Shown: in pieces, positions 1 through 8,585 of the stretch
How the letters are laid out: each line of letters begins with the position of its first letter
Numbering within the stretch: position 1 is the first letter of the stretch
NCBI GenBank assembly: GCA_015075725.1
Contig: JABTTV010000001.1
Span: 1,240,001 to 1,304,000 of the forward strand
Direction: 5' to 3'
DNA from: Anaerolineales bacterium
GTDB taxonomy: Bacteria; Chloroflexota; Anaerolineae; Anaerolineales; Villigracilaceae
Length of the DNA: 64,000 nt
Position numbers and translations under genes: made by a program
The notes under the pieces: model-generated
Seen by the model: the letters and a program-made list of their open reading frames with translations, nothing else
Databases searched by the model: none
Told to the model about the DNA's origin: nothing

Positions 1-54
1 TACGAAACCGACTCAGGCGACGACGAGGCGCAGGACGACTACCCCGGCGAATAA
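1..54 (+). CDS. C-terminal end of an unidentified protein (5' truncated by window)
   Basis: The first frame is open from base 1 to a TAA at 52-54 and encodes 17 residues rich in Asp and Glu, ending in Gly-Glu. An intrinsic terminator follows 12 bases later, which supports this being a true gene end. The acidic tail alone does not identify the protein. Confidence 0.55.
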   Translation, partial: YETDSGDDEAQDDYPGE

Positions 55-66
55 GAAAGGATTCAA

Positions 67-99
67 ATACAGTCACTGCACAAGTGACTGTATTTTTTT
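67..99 (+). terminator. Rho-independent terminator
   Basis: A perfect 11-bp stem (ATACAGTCACT-type arm at 67-77, its complement at 83-93) with a 5-nt loop is followed by six T. It closes the truncated gene at 1-54. The next ATG starts only 7 bases after the T tract. Confidence 0.9.
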
Positions 100-105
100 A
101 ATCAA

Positions 106-900
106 ATGACCACGCTTCCCTCCCTCAACTCGGCTGCGCTCAGGGCAAGTCTTCAATCCGCTGTATTGACCCTGGCACTTCACCGCCCCGAACGCGCAAA
201 TGCCTTCAATCTTGAAATGACTCAGGCTTTGCAAACCGCCCTGATCGACGCGGAGAAAGACTCGCAGGTGCGGTGCATCGTCCTCACAGGAACAGGCAAG
301 GTCTTCAGCGCCGGGCAGGATATTACCGAGATGAAACAGGCCGGCGGCGGGATCTCCTATCGCGAACACCTGGAGAAGACCTATAACCCGCTCATCCTGC
401 AGATTCGAAAGATGGGCAAACCGGTGATCGCGGCAGTTAACGGACCTTGCGCGGGCGCGGCATTTGGCATCGCTTTGGCGTGTGACTTGCGCATTGCGCA
501 TTCGAGCGCGTATTTCGTGGTTGGCTTTAGTGGTATCGCGCTCGCGCCGGATTCGGGGGTTTCGCTGTTGTTGCCAAAACTCATCGGCTTGGGCCGCGCA
601 CAGGAGTATTTCTATTCAAATAGACAGATTCCCGCATCATTGGCCTGTGAGTGGGGTCTGGTCAACAGAGTGGGTGGATTCAACTATCGGCGTGTGGTAA
701 GGCAGTTTGCGGAGGACCTGGCTCGAGGTCCGCGCGAGGCGTTTGCGGCGGGGAAGAAGGTGTTCAATGATGCCATCCTGCCAAACCTGGAGGAGGCGCT
801 GAATCGAGAGGGAATCCTGCAAGAGGATTTGGGAAAGTCGTCCAGTCATCAAGAGGCGGTGAGGGCGTTCTTTGAAAAACGCTTGCCGAAATATGACTAG
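106..900 (+). CDS. Enoyl-CoA hydratase/isomerase family protein, PaaG-like
   Basis: This 264-residue protein has the crotonase fold. The oxyanion-hole segments FSAGQDI (about residue 66) and GPCAGAAFGIALACD (about 110-124) are clear, and the length is normal for the family. By alignment to memory, both catalytic glutamates of classical enoyl-CoA hydratase are replaced, and the segment ALAPDSGVSLLLPKLIG resembles PaaG-type 1,2-epoxyphenylacetyl-CoA isomerases. A ring-epoxide or double-bond isomerase is therefore more likely than a beta-oxidation hydratase, though the substrate is not fixed by sequence. No phenylacetate genes flank it. No clear Shine-Dalgarno precedes the ATG at 106, which lies just downstream of a terminator. 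Confidence 0.8.
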   Translation: MTTLPSLNSAALRASLQSAVLTLALHRPERANAFNLEMTQALQTALIDAEKDSQVRCIVLTGTGKVFSAGQDITEMKQAGGGISYREHLEKTYNPLILQIRKMGKPVIAAVNGPCAGAAFGIALACDLRIAHSSAYFVVGFSGIALAPDSGVSLLLPKLIGLGRAQEYFYSNRQIPASLACEWGLVNRVGGFNYRRVVRQFAEDLARGPREAFAAGKKVFNDAILPNLEEALNREGILQEDLGKSSSHQEAVRAFFEKRLPKYD

Positions 901-1127
901 CGTATCCAATTTGGGGGTGTTCGGGTTATTTAAAACATCATTTTTTGCCGGAAATCCGCGTACTTTTGTCATATTGACTGTGCTGTCATAATCGTGTAAA
1001 GTTTTATGGCAGTTTTCTGGATTCTTCTTCGATATGAACCAGCAAATTCACATAGGCTGTTTGGAGCGGGTATCCATCCGGGATGCCCGCTTATGTTTTT
1101 CTATAACAATCCTTTCTGGAGGTAATC

Positions 1128-2426
1128 ATGGCAGGACAAATCAACGCGTTTGAAATGGCGCAGAAGCAGTTCGATGCGGTCGCCAAACAATTGAAACTCG
1201 ATCCCGGCGTGGCGGAAACGTTGCGCTGGCCGATGCGCGAATATTCCTTCCGCATTCCAGTGCGCATGGAAGACGGCTCCCTCAAGGTTTTCCAGGGATT
1301 CCGTGTTCAGCATAACGATGCTCGCGGACCAAACAAGGGCGGCATCCGCTTCCATCCGGCTGAGACGATGGACACCGTCCGTGCCCTGGCGACATGGATG
1401 ACCTGGAAGTGCGCAGTTGCAGATATTCCGCTCGGCGGCGGAAAAGGCGGCATTATTGTCGATCCGTCCACGCTGACTTTACGGGAAAAGGAAGACCTGT
1501 GCCGCGGCTGGGTGCATGCGATGTGGAAGAATATCGGTCCGCGCAATGATGTGCCTGCGCCGGATGTCGGCACGACCCCGCAGATGATGGGCTGGATGAT
1601 GGATGAATATTCCAAACTCGTCGGTCAATATACGCCTGGCGTATTCACAGGGAAACCCATTGGCGGCGGCGGCTCATTGGGGCGCACCGAGGCGACAGGT
1701 TACGGCGTGATCTATACCGTGCGCGAGGCGATGAAACATCTCGGCATCGATCCGAAAGGCTCGGTTGCTGCGTTGCAGGGATTCGGCAATGTTTCGCAGT
1801 ATGCGGCCATCGGTTTTGTCGAAATGCTCGGCGGCACGGTCGCCTGCGTTTCCTGTTACGACCGCCACGATAAAAAAGCCTACACCTACAGCAAGAAAGG
1901 CGGCATCGATCCGCGCTTCCTGCTCTCCATCGTGGATGAATACGGGACCATCGATAAGAAGAAGGCGCAGGACGCCGGTTATGATGTGAGCGATGGCGAT
2001 AAATGGATCGAGTTCGAAGCCGATGTGTTGATCCCCGCCGCGCTCGAGGGCCAGATCAATGCCGATACGGTCAAGAAGGTTTCCAAACGCGTGCGCATCG
2101 TTGCTGAAGGTGCCAACGGTCCCACCACGCCTGAAGCCGATGAAGTGTTCAAGAAGAACAACGTCTTCAACATCCCGGACTTCCTTTGCAACGCCGGCGG
2201 TGTGACTACTTCGTATTTCGAGCAGGTCCAGAACGATGCCAACTATTACTGGGAAAAGGACGCCGTGCTCAGACGCCTTGACACCAAGATGACCTCCGCC
2301 TTCAATGCCGTGCTCGAGCGCAGCACGCAAGAGAAGGTCTATATGCGCGATGCTGCGTACATGGTCGCCATCGACCGCGTGGTGAAGGCGATGGAACTCC
2401 GCGGCTGGTTGACGGGTTCGGCGTAG
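1128..2426 (+). CDS. gdhA: Glutamate dehydrogenase (Glu/Leu/Phe/Val family)
   Basis: This 432-residue enzyme interconverts glutamate and 2-oxoglutarate plus ammonia. Family hallmarks are the substrate-binding segment GGIRFHP, the catalytic-lysine loop PLGGGKGGI (about residue 103), PAPDVGT, and the nucleotide-binding GFGNVSQYAA (about 220). Length matches the hexameric family. The start is supported by a GGAGG box 7 nt upstream (1117-1121). Coenzyme preference cannot be decided by eye. A terminator hairpin follows at 2448. Its neighbours, a crotonase and glutaryl-CoA dehydrogenase, fit amino-acid catabolism, but each appears to be a separate transcription unit. Confidence 0.93.
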   Translation: MAGQINAFEMAQKQFDAVAKQLKLDPGVAETLRWPMREYSFRIPVRMEDGSLKVFQGFRVQHNDARGPNKGGIRFHPAETMDTVRALATWMTWKCAVADIPLGGGKGGIIVDPSTLTLREKEDLCRGWVHAMWKNIGPRNDVPAPDVGTTPQMMGWMMDEYSKLVGQYTPGVFTGKPIGGGGSLGRTEATGYGVIYTVREAMKHLGIDPKGSVAALQGFGNVSQYAAIGFVEMLGGTVACVSCYDRHDKKAYTYSKKGGIDPRFLLSIVDEYGTIDKKKAQDAGYDVSDGDKWIEFEADVLIPAALEGQINADTVKKVSKRVRIVAEGANGPTTPEADEVFKKNNVFNIPDFLCNAGGVTTSYFEQVQNDANYYWEKDAVLRRLDTKMTSAFNAVLERSTQEKVYMRDAAYMVAIDRVVKAMELRGWLTGSA

Positions 2427-2447
2427 CAAGCAGAAAATGGAAAACAG

Positions 2448-2481
2448 AAGAGGATGCGCTGGGAGGCGTGTCCTCTTTTTA
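2448..2481 (+). terminator. Probable Rho-independent terminator of gdhA
   Basis: AAGAGGA pairs with TCCTCTT across a 16-nt loop (2448-2477), with possible further GCGC pairing inside the loop, followed by a T run. It lies 22 bases after the gdhA stop. Confidence 0.7.
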
Positions 2482-2604
2482 TTGCCGCCTCTTTCTGGAC
2501 TTGTGAACTGATTCAGCTTTCCAGCGTTTTTCATCCGCTGATATTTGATACAATCATTTTGCGTTTATCGATCCGCCGCCCACTTCCTGTTTTCCAGAGG
2601 TCTT

Positions 2605-3804
2605 ATGTCCAAACAAACCTTCAAATGGGATGATCCCTTTTTGTTCAACAATCAACTGACCGACGAAGAGCGCATGATCCGTGATGCGGCGCGGAAATAT
2701 TGCCAGGACAAACTCATGCCGCGCATCCTCGAAGCAAACCGTAAGGAGATCTTCCACCTCGAGATCATGGACGAAATGGGCGCGATGGGCTTCCTCGGCT
2801 CGACCATCCCCGAAGAATACGGCGGCGCGGGGTTGAATCATGTCGCCTACGGTTTGATCGCCCGCGAAGTGGAGCGCGTGGATAGCGGTTACCGCTCCGC
2901 GATGAGCGTGCAAAGTTCGCTGGTGATGTATCCGATCTTTACCTATGGCACGGAGGAACAGCGCAGAAAATATCTGCCCAAACTCGCCAGCGGAGAACTT
3001 GTGGGTTGTTTTGGATTGACCGAGCCGAACCATGGAAGCGATCCGGCCAGCATGGAAAGCCGCGCCAAAAAAGTGGATGGCGGTTATATCCTGCATGGCA
3101 ACAAGATGTGGATCACCAACTCCCCGATAGCGGATGTCTTTGTGGTTTGGGCTAAGCTTCCCGCCGAGGACGGCGGAAGGAGCGAAGGCGAGATTCGAGG
3201 TTTTATTTTAGAGAAGGGGATGAAGGGCTTATCGGCACCGAAGATCGAAGGCAAGTTCAGCTTGCGCGCCAGTTCCACCGGCGAGATCGTCATGGACGAA
3301 GTGTTTGTTCCAGAAGAGAATATTTTCCCCGAGGTCAAGGGCTTAAAAGGTCCGTTCGGGTGTTTGAACAAGGCGCGTTACGGCATCGCCTGGGGCGCGC
3401 TCGGTGCGGCCGAATTTTGCTGGCATGCGGCGCGGCAGTATACGCTGGACCGTCCGCAGTTTGGGCGTCCGCTCGCGGCGAACCAGATCATTCAGTTGAA
3501 GCTGGCAAACATGATGACGGAAATTACGCTGGGTTTGCAGGGCGCATTGCGTGTGGGACGTTTGATAGACGAAGACAAAGCCGCCCCCGAAATGGTCTCG
3601 CTGGTCAAACGCAATTCCTGCGGCAAAGCGCTGGAGATAGCACGGGCGGCGCGAGACATGCTCGGGGGCAACGGCGTTTCAGATGAGTATCACGTCATCC
3701 GTCATGTGATGAATCTTGAAGCGGTCAATACCTACGAAGGCACGCACGATATCCATGCGTTGATTCTCGGCAGGGCGCAGACAGGTATTCAGGCGTTTTC
3801 GTAA
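2605..3804 (+). CDS. gcdH: Glutaryl-CoA dehydrogenase (acyl-CoA dehydrogenase family)
   Basis: This 399-residue flavoprotein most resembles the glutaryl-CoA branch of acyl-CoA dehydrogenases: the N-terminus [17 protein letters not shown], the flavin/substrate segment [10 protein letters not shown], and the catalytic-base motif [15 protein letters not shown] with Glu near residue 378. Members oxidise and decarboxylate glutaryl-CoA to crotonyl-CoA in lysine and aromatic degradation. A TTG at 2545 in the same frame would add 20 atypical residues. The ATG at 2605 is preferred because AGAGG lies at 2596-2600 and the protein then begins as relatives do. A decarboxylating or non-decarboxylating form cannot be distinguished here. 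Confidence 0.88.
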   Translation: MSKQTFKWDDPFLFNNQLTDEERMIRDAARKYCQDKLMPRILEANRKEIFHLEIMDEMGAMGFLGSTIPEEYGGAGLNHVAYGLIAREVERVDSGYRSAMSVQSSLVMYPIFTYGTEEQRRKYLPKLASGELVGCFGLTEPNHGSDPASMESRAKKVDGGYILHGNKMWITNSPIADVFVVWAKLPAEDGGRSEGEIRGFILEKGMKGLSAPKIEGKFSLRASSTGEIVMDEVFVPEENIFPEVKGLKGPFGCLNKARYGIAWGALGAAEFCWHAARQYTLDRPQFGRPLAANQIIQLKLANMMTEITLGLQGALRVGRLIDEDKAAPEMVSLVKRNSCGKALEIARAARDMLGGNGVSDEYHVIRHVMNLEAVNTYEGTHDIHALILGRAQTGIQAFS

Positions 3805-3808
3805 TTTT

Positions 3809-3836
3809 GTATGTGCGATGCAAACATCGCCCATAC
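3809..3836. terminator. Hairpin between convergent genes
   Basis: A 12-bp stem with one mismatch and a CAAA loop sits between the stop of gcdH and the stop of the cupin gene on the other strand. There is no strong T run on either side, so its termination strength is uncertain. Confidence 0.45.
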
Positions 3837-3839
3837 AGC

Positions 3840-4154
3840 TTATTTATGCCCTTCCAAGCAGACCACGCCTTCCTCGCCGACATGCGCGTCATGTACAACC
3901 CCGGCGGGTAAATCCAATTTATCACCTGGCTTCAATATCAGCGACTGATTCAGTTCGGGTAAACCGAAGGTGATGCTGCCCTGCACGACATAGATCACTT
4001 TATCAAAACTGTGCGAGTGAGCAGAATAGATATCGAATGGTCCATTCGACCAGGCGTATGGGTCGAGACCTTCTTCCACCATCAACTGCCAGAGCGCAGT
4101 GCGGGTTGGAGGTGTTGAATCAGGCCAGGGCGTTACTCGAGGCGCGTTTTCCAT
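3840..4154 (-). CDS. Cupin-domain protein
   Basis: This is a 104-residue single-domain cupin. The metal-site region reads SAHSHSFDKVIYVVQGSITF, followed by the second cupin motif LKPGDKLDLPAGVVHDAHVG. Such small cupins bind a metal or ligand; the substrate is unknown. The ATG lies 2 nt downstream of the TAA that ends the interrupted rhodanese reading frame (4157-4627), so the two are very likely co-transcribed. Confidence 0.75.
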   Translation of the reverse strand: MENAPRVTPWPDSTPPTRTALWQLMVEEGLDPYAWSNGPFDIYSAHSHSFDKVIYVVQGSITFGLPELNQSLILKPGDKLDLPAGVVHDAHVGEEGVVCLEGHK

Positions 4155-4156
4155 CG

Positions 4157-4627
4157 TTAAGGTTCGAGGGGATAACCGGCATCCATCCAGGCTTGGAGTC
4201 CGCCGAGCAGGGCTTCCACTTTTTCATAACCGTTGCGCAGGAGCAGGAACGCCGCACGGGCGCTCGTATGTTCGTTCGGTCAGGTGCAGTAGGTGATGAT
4301 CCATTGCTCTTTTTCGAGCGAGATGCTGGCAAAGTCGTACTCGAAAATATCCAATGGGATCGACATCGCGCCATCTGCATGCTGCTCGGCATAGATATCC
4401 GCGCCTCTCACATCCACCAGAATGGCTTGACCTGAGTCCACGGCGGCTTTCGCCTCTTTGACGCCGATCCGGGGAACGTCGTCCTCGGTTTGGGGCGCGT
4501 TGTTATTTTGGAATTGAGAAGGTTGGGTTGGAGCCGCAACCGGCTCCGCCGTTGGGAGAAGGGTCTGGCAGGCGAGCGCGGCAAGGGCAAGGATGGAAAT
4601 TGCCAAAATGATTCTTTTCGATTTCAT
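4157..4627 (-). CDS. Candidate selenocysteine-containing rhodanese lipoprotein (one in-frame UGA)
   Basis: The frame starts at an ATG with GGAGG 8 nt upstream (about 4632-4636). The N-terminus MKSKRIILAISILALAALAC looks like a signal peptide or lipoprotein signal, followed by a Pro/Thr/Gln linker and a rhodanese domain (residues about 55-155: LVDVRGADIYAEQHADGAMSIP). At residues 114-119 the active-site loop reads Cys-Thr-UGA-Pro-Asn-Glu, and the UGA (4280-4282) stands where relatives have the second Cys of CxCPNE. The frame then continues HTSARAAFLLLRNG and LLGGLQAWMDAGYP to a TAA at 4157-4159, with no other stop. That is 156 residues if UGA is decoded. Rhodaneses transfer sulfane sulfur; a selenium form would be a redox or sulfurtransferase variant. 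Alternatives are a recent nonsense mutation or a sequencing error. Confidence 0.6.
4247..4265 (-). promoter_or_regulatory. Candidate bacterial SECIS hairpin downstream of the in-frame UGA
   Basis: On the transcribed strand, 14 nt after the UGA, GAGCGCC (4265-4259) pairs with GGCGUUC (4253-4247). This makes a 7-bp stem with one G-U pair and the 5-nt loop CGUGC (4258-4254). The apical loop begins 21 nt from the UGA and has G at position 2. These features agree with the known bacterial SECIS pattern (short stem, apical loop roughly 16-37 nt from UGA, G in the first two loop bases). A competing GAACG/CGUUC pairing is possible. Confidence 0.5.
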
Positions 4628-4842
4628 GGTTCCTCCAAAAAACATGGAAGGTTGCAATTGCTCTGGGTGAGGCGATGATATTCTTTTGTCATACCCGGCG
4701 CGGATACATGCATTTTTCTCTTGCGCCAAAGGTCAGCCAAGTATACCGTGATTGATTTTTGGAGAGTCTCATCCACAGAAGGGAACTTTTGAATCGTTTC
4801 GCCGGTCTATTTTGGGGTAAAGTTAAATGTGGAGGCTCTCTC

Positions 4843-5316
4843 ATGAAACAGGATAAATTTCTCACCGGCATTCTTATCGGCGTCGGTGCGCTGGTCCTTT
4901 TGGCATTGGCGCTCTTCTTCACCCGGCAGGACAGCCGCGACTATCTTCCCGAAGATTCGCCCGAAGGCGTGGCGCACAATTATGTCCTCGCCGTGCTCGA
5001 GAAGGATTACGAAAAGGCTTACGGTTACCTTGCCGATCTGAAATACAAACCCACCTATGAAGATTTCCGCCAATCCTTTTTGAACGGCATGGTCAACCCG
5101 GGGAATACCGGGCTGGATGTGGGCGAAGCGGAGATTCACGGCGATGAGGCGGTCGTGGAATTGACGATCTATTATTCGTACAGCGATCCGTTCAGCACCC
5201 GCACCGGTTCGCCCGACCGTGCCCTGCTTGTGGAACAGGAAGGCAAATGGAAAGTCAGTTCCATGCCGTACAACTTTTGGGATTACAGTTGGTACCAGGA
5301 GCCGTATAAACCGTAA
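4843..5316 (+). CDS. Membrane-anchored protein, NTF2-like/DUF4878-type fold likely
   Basis: This 157-residue protein has one N-terminal membrane segment (about residues 7-26, ILIGVGALVLLALALFF) and an extracytoplasmic domain. The region SPEGVAHNYVLAVLEKDYEKAYGYLAD, followed by mixed strands ending in WKVSSMPY, is typical of DUF4878 or NTF2-like domains that bind small ligands or peptides. The start at 4843 is chosen because GGAGG lies at 4831-4835; the frame is open further upstream. It is transcribed divergently from the rhodanese. The function is unknown. Confidence 0.65.
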   Translation: MKQDKFLTGILIGVGALVLLALALFFTRQDSRDYLPEDSPEGVAHNYVLAVLEKDYEKAYGYLADLKYKPTYEDFRQSFLNGMVNPGNTGLDVGEAEIHGDEAVVELTIYYSYSDPFSTRTGSPDRALLVEQEGKWKVSSMPYNFWDYSWYQEPYKP

Positions 5317-5321
5317 CATCG

Positions 5322-5361
5322 TGTCATTGCGAGTGCCAAGGATCGCCGTCCCCGCAATGAC
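5322..5361. repeat. GTCATTGCGAG-type palindromic repeat, short copy
   Basis: GTCATTGCGAG at 5322-5332 and CGCAATGAC at 5353-5361 form inverted arms around a short core. The same arms bound longer elements at 14572-14665 and 32455-32551. It lies just upstream of the start of the DUF5671 gene. Confidence 0.7.
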
Positions 5362-5373
5362 GGAAAGATATTT

Positions 5374-7287
5374 ATGAAAACCATCCGCCGACTTTATTTT
5401 TATGCCGTCGCCTTCATCAGCATCGAAGTGGTGCTGTGGGGCATCATTGGTCTGCTGCGTTCGATCTTCAACACGCAGGAGATATCCAACAACGCCTCAA
5501 ATCTGGCATCCGCATTGGCGCTCATTTTCGTGGGCGTGCCGATCTTTCTCATTCATTGGTTTTGGGCGCAGCGTGTTTCCGCGTCGGATCCGGAGGAACG
5601 GTCCGCAAGCATTCGCGCGGTCTTCCTGTATGGAATTTTGCTCGGCACGTTGATTCCCGTGGTTCAGAATCTTCTTGCGCTCATCAACCGCACGATCCTT
5701 TTCACCGCGAATCTTTCGGAATACCGCGCCGTGGTCGGGGGCAGTCAGACCTGGGTGGATAATCTTCTTGCCATTGTCGTCAATTTGCTCATCGCCGCTT
5801 ATTTCTGGAATGTCCTCAAAACCAGTTGGTCGGGCGTCCCTGACGCGGAAAATTTTTCCGAGATTCGCCGTCTGTATCGTTTCATCTGGGTATTGTACGG
5901 ATTGTTACTGGTTGTCTATGGCATTCAACAAGCACTGAGTTACGTGTTCACCTTCCCGACTGCCGTGCTTGGGGACATTGGACGTGAGACGGCCGTCAAT
6001 GCGATTGCCTTGATGCTGATCGGCTCACCGATCTGGTATTACTCCTGGCGGCTCCTGCAGGACGCGCTGCCTGATTCCGCTGAAAGAGAGTCTTATCTTC
6101 GCCTTGGGCTTCTCTACTTATTGACTCTCGGCGGTGTGATCGTTACCCTCGTCGCAGGCGGAAACCTGATCTATCTCATCCTTTTGCAGGTGCTAGGCGA
6201 AGGCGGATCTTGGCTGGAATTTGTGCGCCGGCTTGGCGGACCCATTTCCATCGGCGTGCCGCTGGGCGTGATCTGGGCATATTACGGCAAGTGGCTCAAT
6301 AATCAGTTTTCGTTCGACGAAAGCCCTCCGCGCCGCGAAGGCAAACGGAGACTCTTCGACTACATCCTGTCTTTCCTTGGTCTTGCCGCGACAGTGACGG
6401 GTTTGATCTCGCTCTTCTCCGTCCTGATCGATCTCGTGTTGGATTTCAGTTACCTGAGCACGAGCGGGATCGTCGAACCATTTTCCGGCTCCATAGCCAC
6501 GCTGGCGGTTGGATTGCCTGTCTGGCTGCTGACCTGGCAGCCTTCACAAATACGCGCATTGGAGAACAACGATTTGGGCGATCACGCGCGTCGTTCGATT
6601 GTCCGCAAGTCTTACTTGTATCTTGTGTTGTTCGCTTCCGTCATCGGCGGGATGGTGACGGCGGGGATGCTGGTATTCAACCTGATCAATGCGGCGCTGG
6701 GCGTGGAAACCGGCTCGTTGCTGCGGGATACTCTCAATGAACTGACTGCATTGATCGTGTTCGTCGTTTTGCTGGCATATCATCTCACAGCCCTGCGCAA
6801 GGATGGGACTGCCCGCTCTGACGTGCTCGCGGAAAAACAGTCGCAATACCACGTGCTTGTCTTCGACCAGGATGGCAGGTTCGGCGAAAGTGTGAGAGCC
6901 ACCTTTGCAAAACGCGCGACGAGCGTTCCTGTCACAGTGTTGAAGGTCGATGAAAATATTTCCGGCGATCTAAAAGCAGACGTGGTCATTCTGCCCGGTT
7001 CAATGGCCGTGAATACGCCGCAAAACGTCGAGGCGTGGATTCGGTCATTCAACGGGAACAAGCTCATCGTCAGCGATGAGGCGGCGGGCGTATTTTGGAT
7101 GAATGATCTCGAGCAGGCGGCGGATACGGCAAAATCCCTGGCGGAAGGGCAGGACCTCCGCCCGCAATCCTCCAAACGGACGACTTCCATATGGACGTAT
7201 GTGGCATATGTGTTCGCGGCACTGTTCGCATGCCAGTTGTTGTTCGGGTTGTTGATGTTCGGGATTTCGCTGGTGACAGGCTTCTGA
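5374..7287 (+). CDS. Polytopic membrane protein with repeated DUF5671-type segments
   Basis: This 637-residue protein contains about five similar blocks, each beginning with an Arg-Arg-Leu/Tyr motif and running into two or more membrane helices (near residues 4, 165, 245, 325 and 400). They resemble DUF5671 domains known mainly from Chloroflexota. Residues about 480-600 form a soluble alpha/beta domain (HVLVFDQDGRFG, ADVVILPGSM, KLIVSDEAAGVF), followed by a last membrane helix. The soluble part looks Rossmann-like, perhaps distantly DJ-1 or receiver-like, but I cannot assign it. The function is unknown. A terminator follows at 7294. Confidence 0.7.
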   Translation: MKTIRRLYFYAVAFISIEVVLWGIIGLLRSIFNTQEISNNASNLASALALIFVGVPIFLIHWFWAQRVSASDPEERSASIRAVFLYGILLGTLIPVVQNLLALINRTILFTANLSEYRAVVGGSQTWVDNLLAIVVNLLIAAYFWNVLKTSWSGVPDAENFSEIRRLYRFIWVLYGLLLVVYGIQQALSYVFTFPTAVLGDIGRETAVNAIALMLIGSPIWYYSWRLLQDALPDSAERESYLRLGLLYLLTLGGVIVTLVAGGNLIYLILLQVLGEGGSWLEFVRRLGGPISIGVPLGVIWAYYGKWLNNQFSFDESPPRREGKRRLFDYILSFLGLAATVTGLISLFSVLIDLVLDFSYLSTSGIVEPFSGSIATLAVGLPVWLLTWQPSQIRALENNDLGDHARRSIVRKSYLYLVLFASVIGGMVTAGMLVFNLINAALGVETGSLLRDTLNELTALIVFVVLLAYHLTALRKDGTARSDVLAEKQSQYHVLVFDQDGRFGESVRATFAKRATSVPVTVLKVDENISGDLKADVVILPGSMAVNTPQNVEAWIRSFNGNKLIVSDEAAGVFWMNDLEQAADTAKSLAEGQDLRPQSSKRTTSIWTYVAYVFAALFACQLLFGLLMFGISLVTGF

Positions 7288-7293
7288 TTTGAA

Positions 7294-7327
7294 CAGGTCA
7301 CGCAATACGCGTGACCTGCTTGTTTCT
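7294..7327 (+). terminator. Rho-independent terminator
   Basis: CAGGTCACGC (7294-7303) pairs perfectly with GCGTGACCTG (7309-7318) over a 5-nt loop, followed by CTTGTTTC. It separates the DUF5671 gene from dnaN. The arms also contain GGTCACGC, the core of the repeat found on both sides of rdgB. Confidence 0.65.
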
Positions 7328-7375
7328 TAATGATATACTTTTGAAAAAATTGCAACCCATCAAGCGAGGCGCACC

Positions 7376-8509
7376 ATGAAAGTGACTGTCCTTCAAGAGA
7401 ATCTGGCCCGTGGTTTGAGCACTGTTTCGCGCGCGGTTTCCTCGCGCAGTACCCTGCCTGTTTTATCGAACATTTTGATCGCGACCGACGAGGGCCGCTT
7501 GAGACTTTCAGCAACCAACTTGGAATTGGGGATCACTTGCTGGATTCCAGCACGCATCGACGAGAACGGCTCGACCACCGTCCCGGCGCGTACATTTTAC
7601 GACCTAGTGAACACCCTCCCGGGAGACCAGGTGCAGCTTTCTTTGGATGTGAAGACTCAAAACCTGCACGTGAAGTGCGGCTCTTCGAACAACGATATCA
7701 AGTGCATCGATGCACAGGAATTCCCGCCGATGCCCACGCCGGAGATGAAGGATGCCGTGCAATTGAACGTGGCGGATTTTAAAGAAATGATCCAGCAGGT
7801 CGTGTTTGCCGCTTCGACCGATGAAGCCCGCCCGGTGCTGATGGGCGTGTTGATGAACGTGGAAAAAGATAAGGTCACGATGGCTGCAGCAGACGGATTC
7901 CGTCTTTCGGTGCGGAAGGGCCAGCTTGCACATTCGGTGAAAGACTCGATCAACATCATCATCCCCGCACGTGCGTTGAACGAATTGGCGCGTGTGGCGC
8001 ACGATCCCGAAGAACCCATCTATATGGTCGTGCCCAAACAACGCGGACAAGTTTTATTCCGCGTAAAAGATGTGGAAGTGGTCTCGCAATTGATCGACGG
8101 CACGTTCCCCGATTATCATCAGATCATTCCGCGTAATTACAAATCGCGCACTTTGGTCTCGACGGCGGCTTTGCTCAAAGCCTGCAAGCAGGCGGAGATC
8201 TTCGCGCGCGAAGGTTCGAACGTGGCGCGGCTCGACATCAAACAAGCCAACGGCGAAATGCAGCCAAGCGAGGTGGAAATTTCCGCGACCTCGGAAGAGA
8301 CCGGCAAGAATGAGACCATCGTCGAAGCGACGGTTGACGGCGGCGGCGTGTTGATCGCGTTCAATGTCAAGTTTCTGCGCGAGGCTTTGGAAGTCATCAA
8401 GACTCCGAACGTCGCATTGGAAACGACTGCGCAAAATGCGCCGGGCGTGGTCAAGCCGGTGGGTGACGATAACTTCCTGCATGTCATCATGCCGATGCAT
8501 TTGGGATAA
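7376..8509 (+). CDS. dnaN: DNA polymerase III sliding clamp, beta subunit
   Basis: This is a 377-residue beta clamp with the three-domain layout. The N-terminus MKVTVLQENLARGLSTVSRAVSSRSTLPVL, the segment DGFRLSVRKGQL, and the C-terminal end HVIMPMHLG (clamp consensus MPM-[RH]-L) are diagnostic. It encircles DNA and tethers polymerase and repair enzymes. A weak AGGCG box precedes the ATG. The gene stands alone between two terminators, not beside dnaA or recF as in many bacteria. Two parS-like sites lie 1.1-1.9 kb downstream, which hints at origin proximity. Confidence 0.96.
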   Translation: MKVTVLQENLARGLSTVSRAVSSRSTLPVLSNILIATDEGRLRLSATNLELGITCWIPARIDENGSTTVPARTFYDLVNTLPGDQVQLSLDVKTQNLHVKCGSSNNDIKCIDAQEFPPMPTPEMKDAVQLNVADFKEMIQQVVFAASTDEARPVLMGVLMNVEKDKVTMAAADGFRLSVRKGQLAHSVKDSINIIIPARALNELARVAHDPEEPIYMVVPKQRGQVLFRVKDVEVVSQLIDGTFPDYHQIIPRNYKSRTLVSTAALLKACKQAEIFAREGSNVARLDIKQANGEMQPSEVEISATSEETGKNETIVEATVDGGGVLIAFNVKFLREALEVIKTPNVALETTAQNAPGVVKPVGDDNFLHVIMPMHLG

Positions 8510-8510
8510 T

Positions 8511-8546
8511 AAAATTTGGGCGACTCACCATCGCCCAAATTTTTTT
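8511..8546 (+). terminator. Rho-independent terminator of dnaN
   Basis: A 13-bp perfect stem (AAAATTTGGGCGA at 8511-8523, complement at 8531-8543) with a 7-nt loop runs into a T tract ending at 8546. It starts 1 nt after the dnaN stop and also separates dnaN from the convergent gene. Confidence 0.9.
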
Positions 8547-8585
8547 ACAACAATACAGAACATTTGTTCTATTCAGTCTAACGCA

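Noticed and set aside
1674..2534. Minus-strand open frame of 286 codons opposite gdhA
   Set aside because: It is a shadow of the glutamate dehydrogenase frame, rich in His/Arg/Asp as antisense frames of GC-rich genes are.
4280..4282. UGA read as tryptophan (altered genetic code)
   Set aside because: Other genes in the window end properly at UGA (pdxT, tsaB, rimI, glycosidase) and use UGG for tryptophan throughout, so a recoded genome is not supported.
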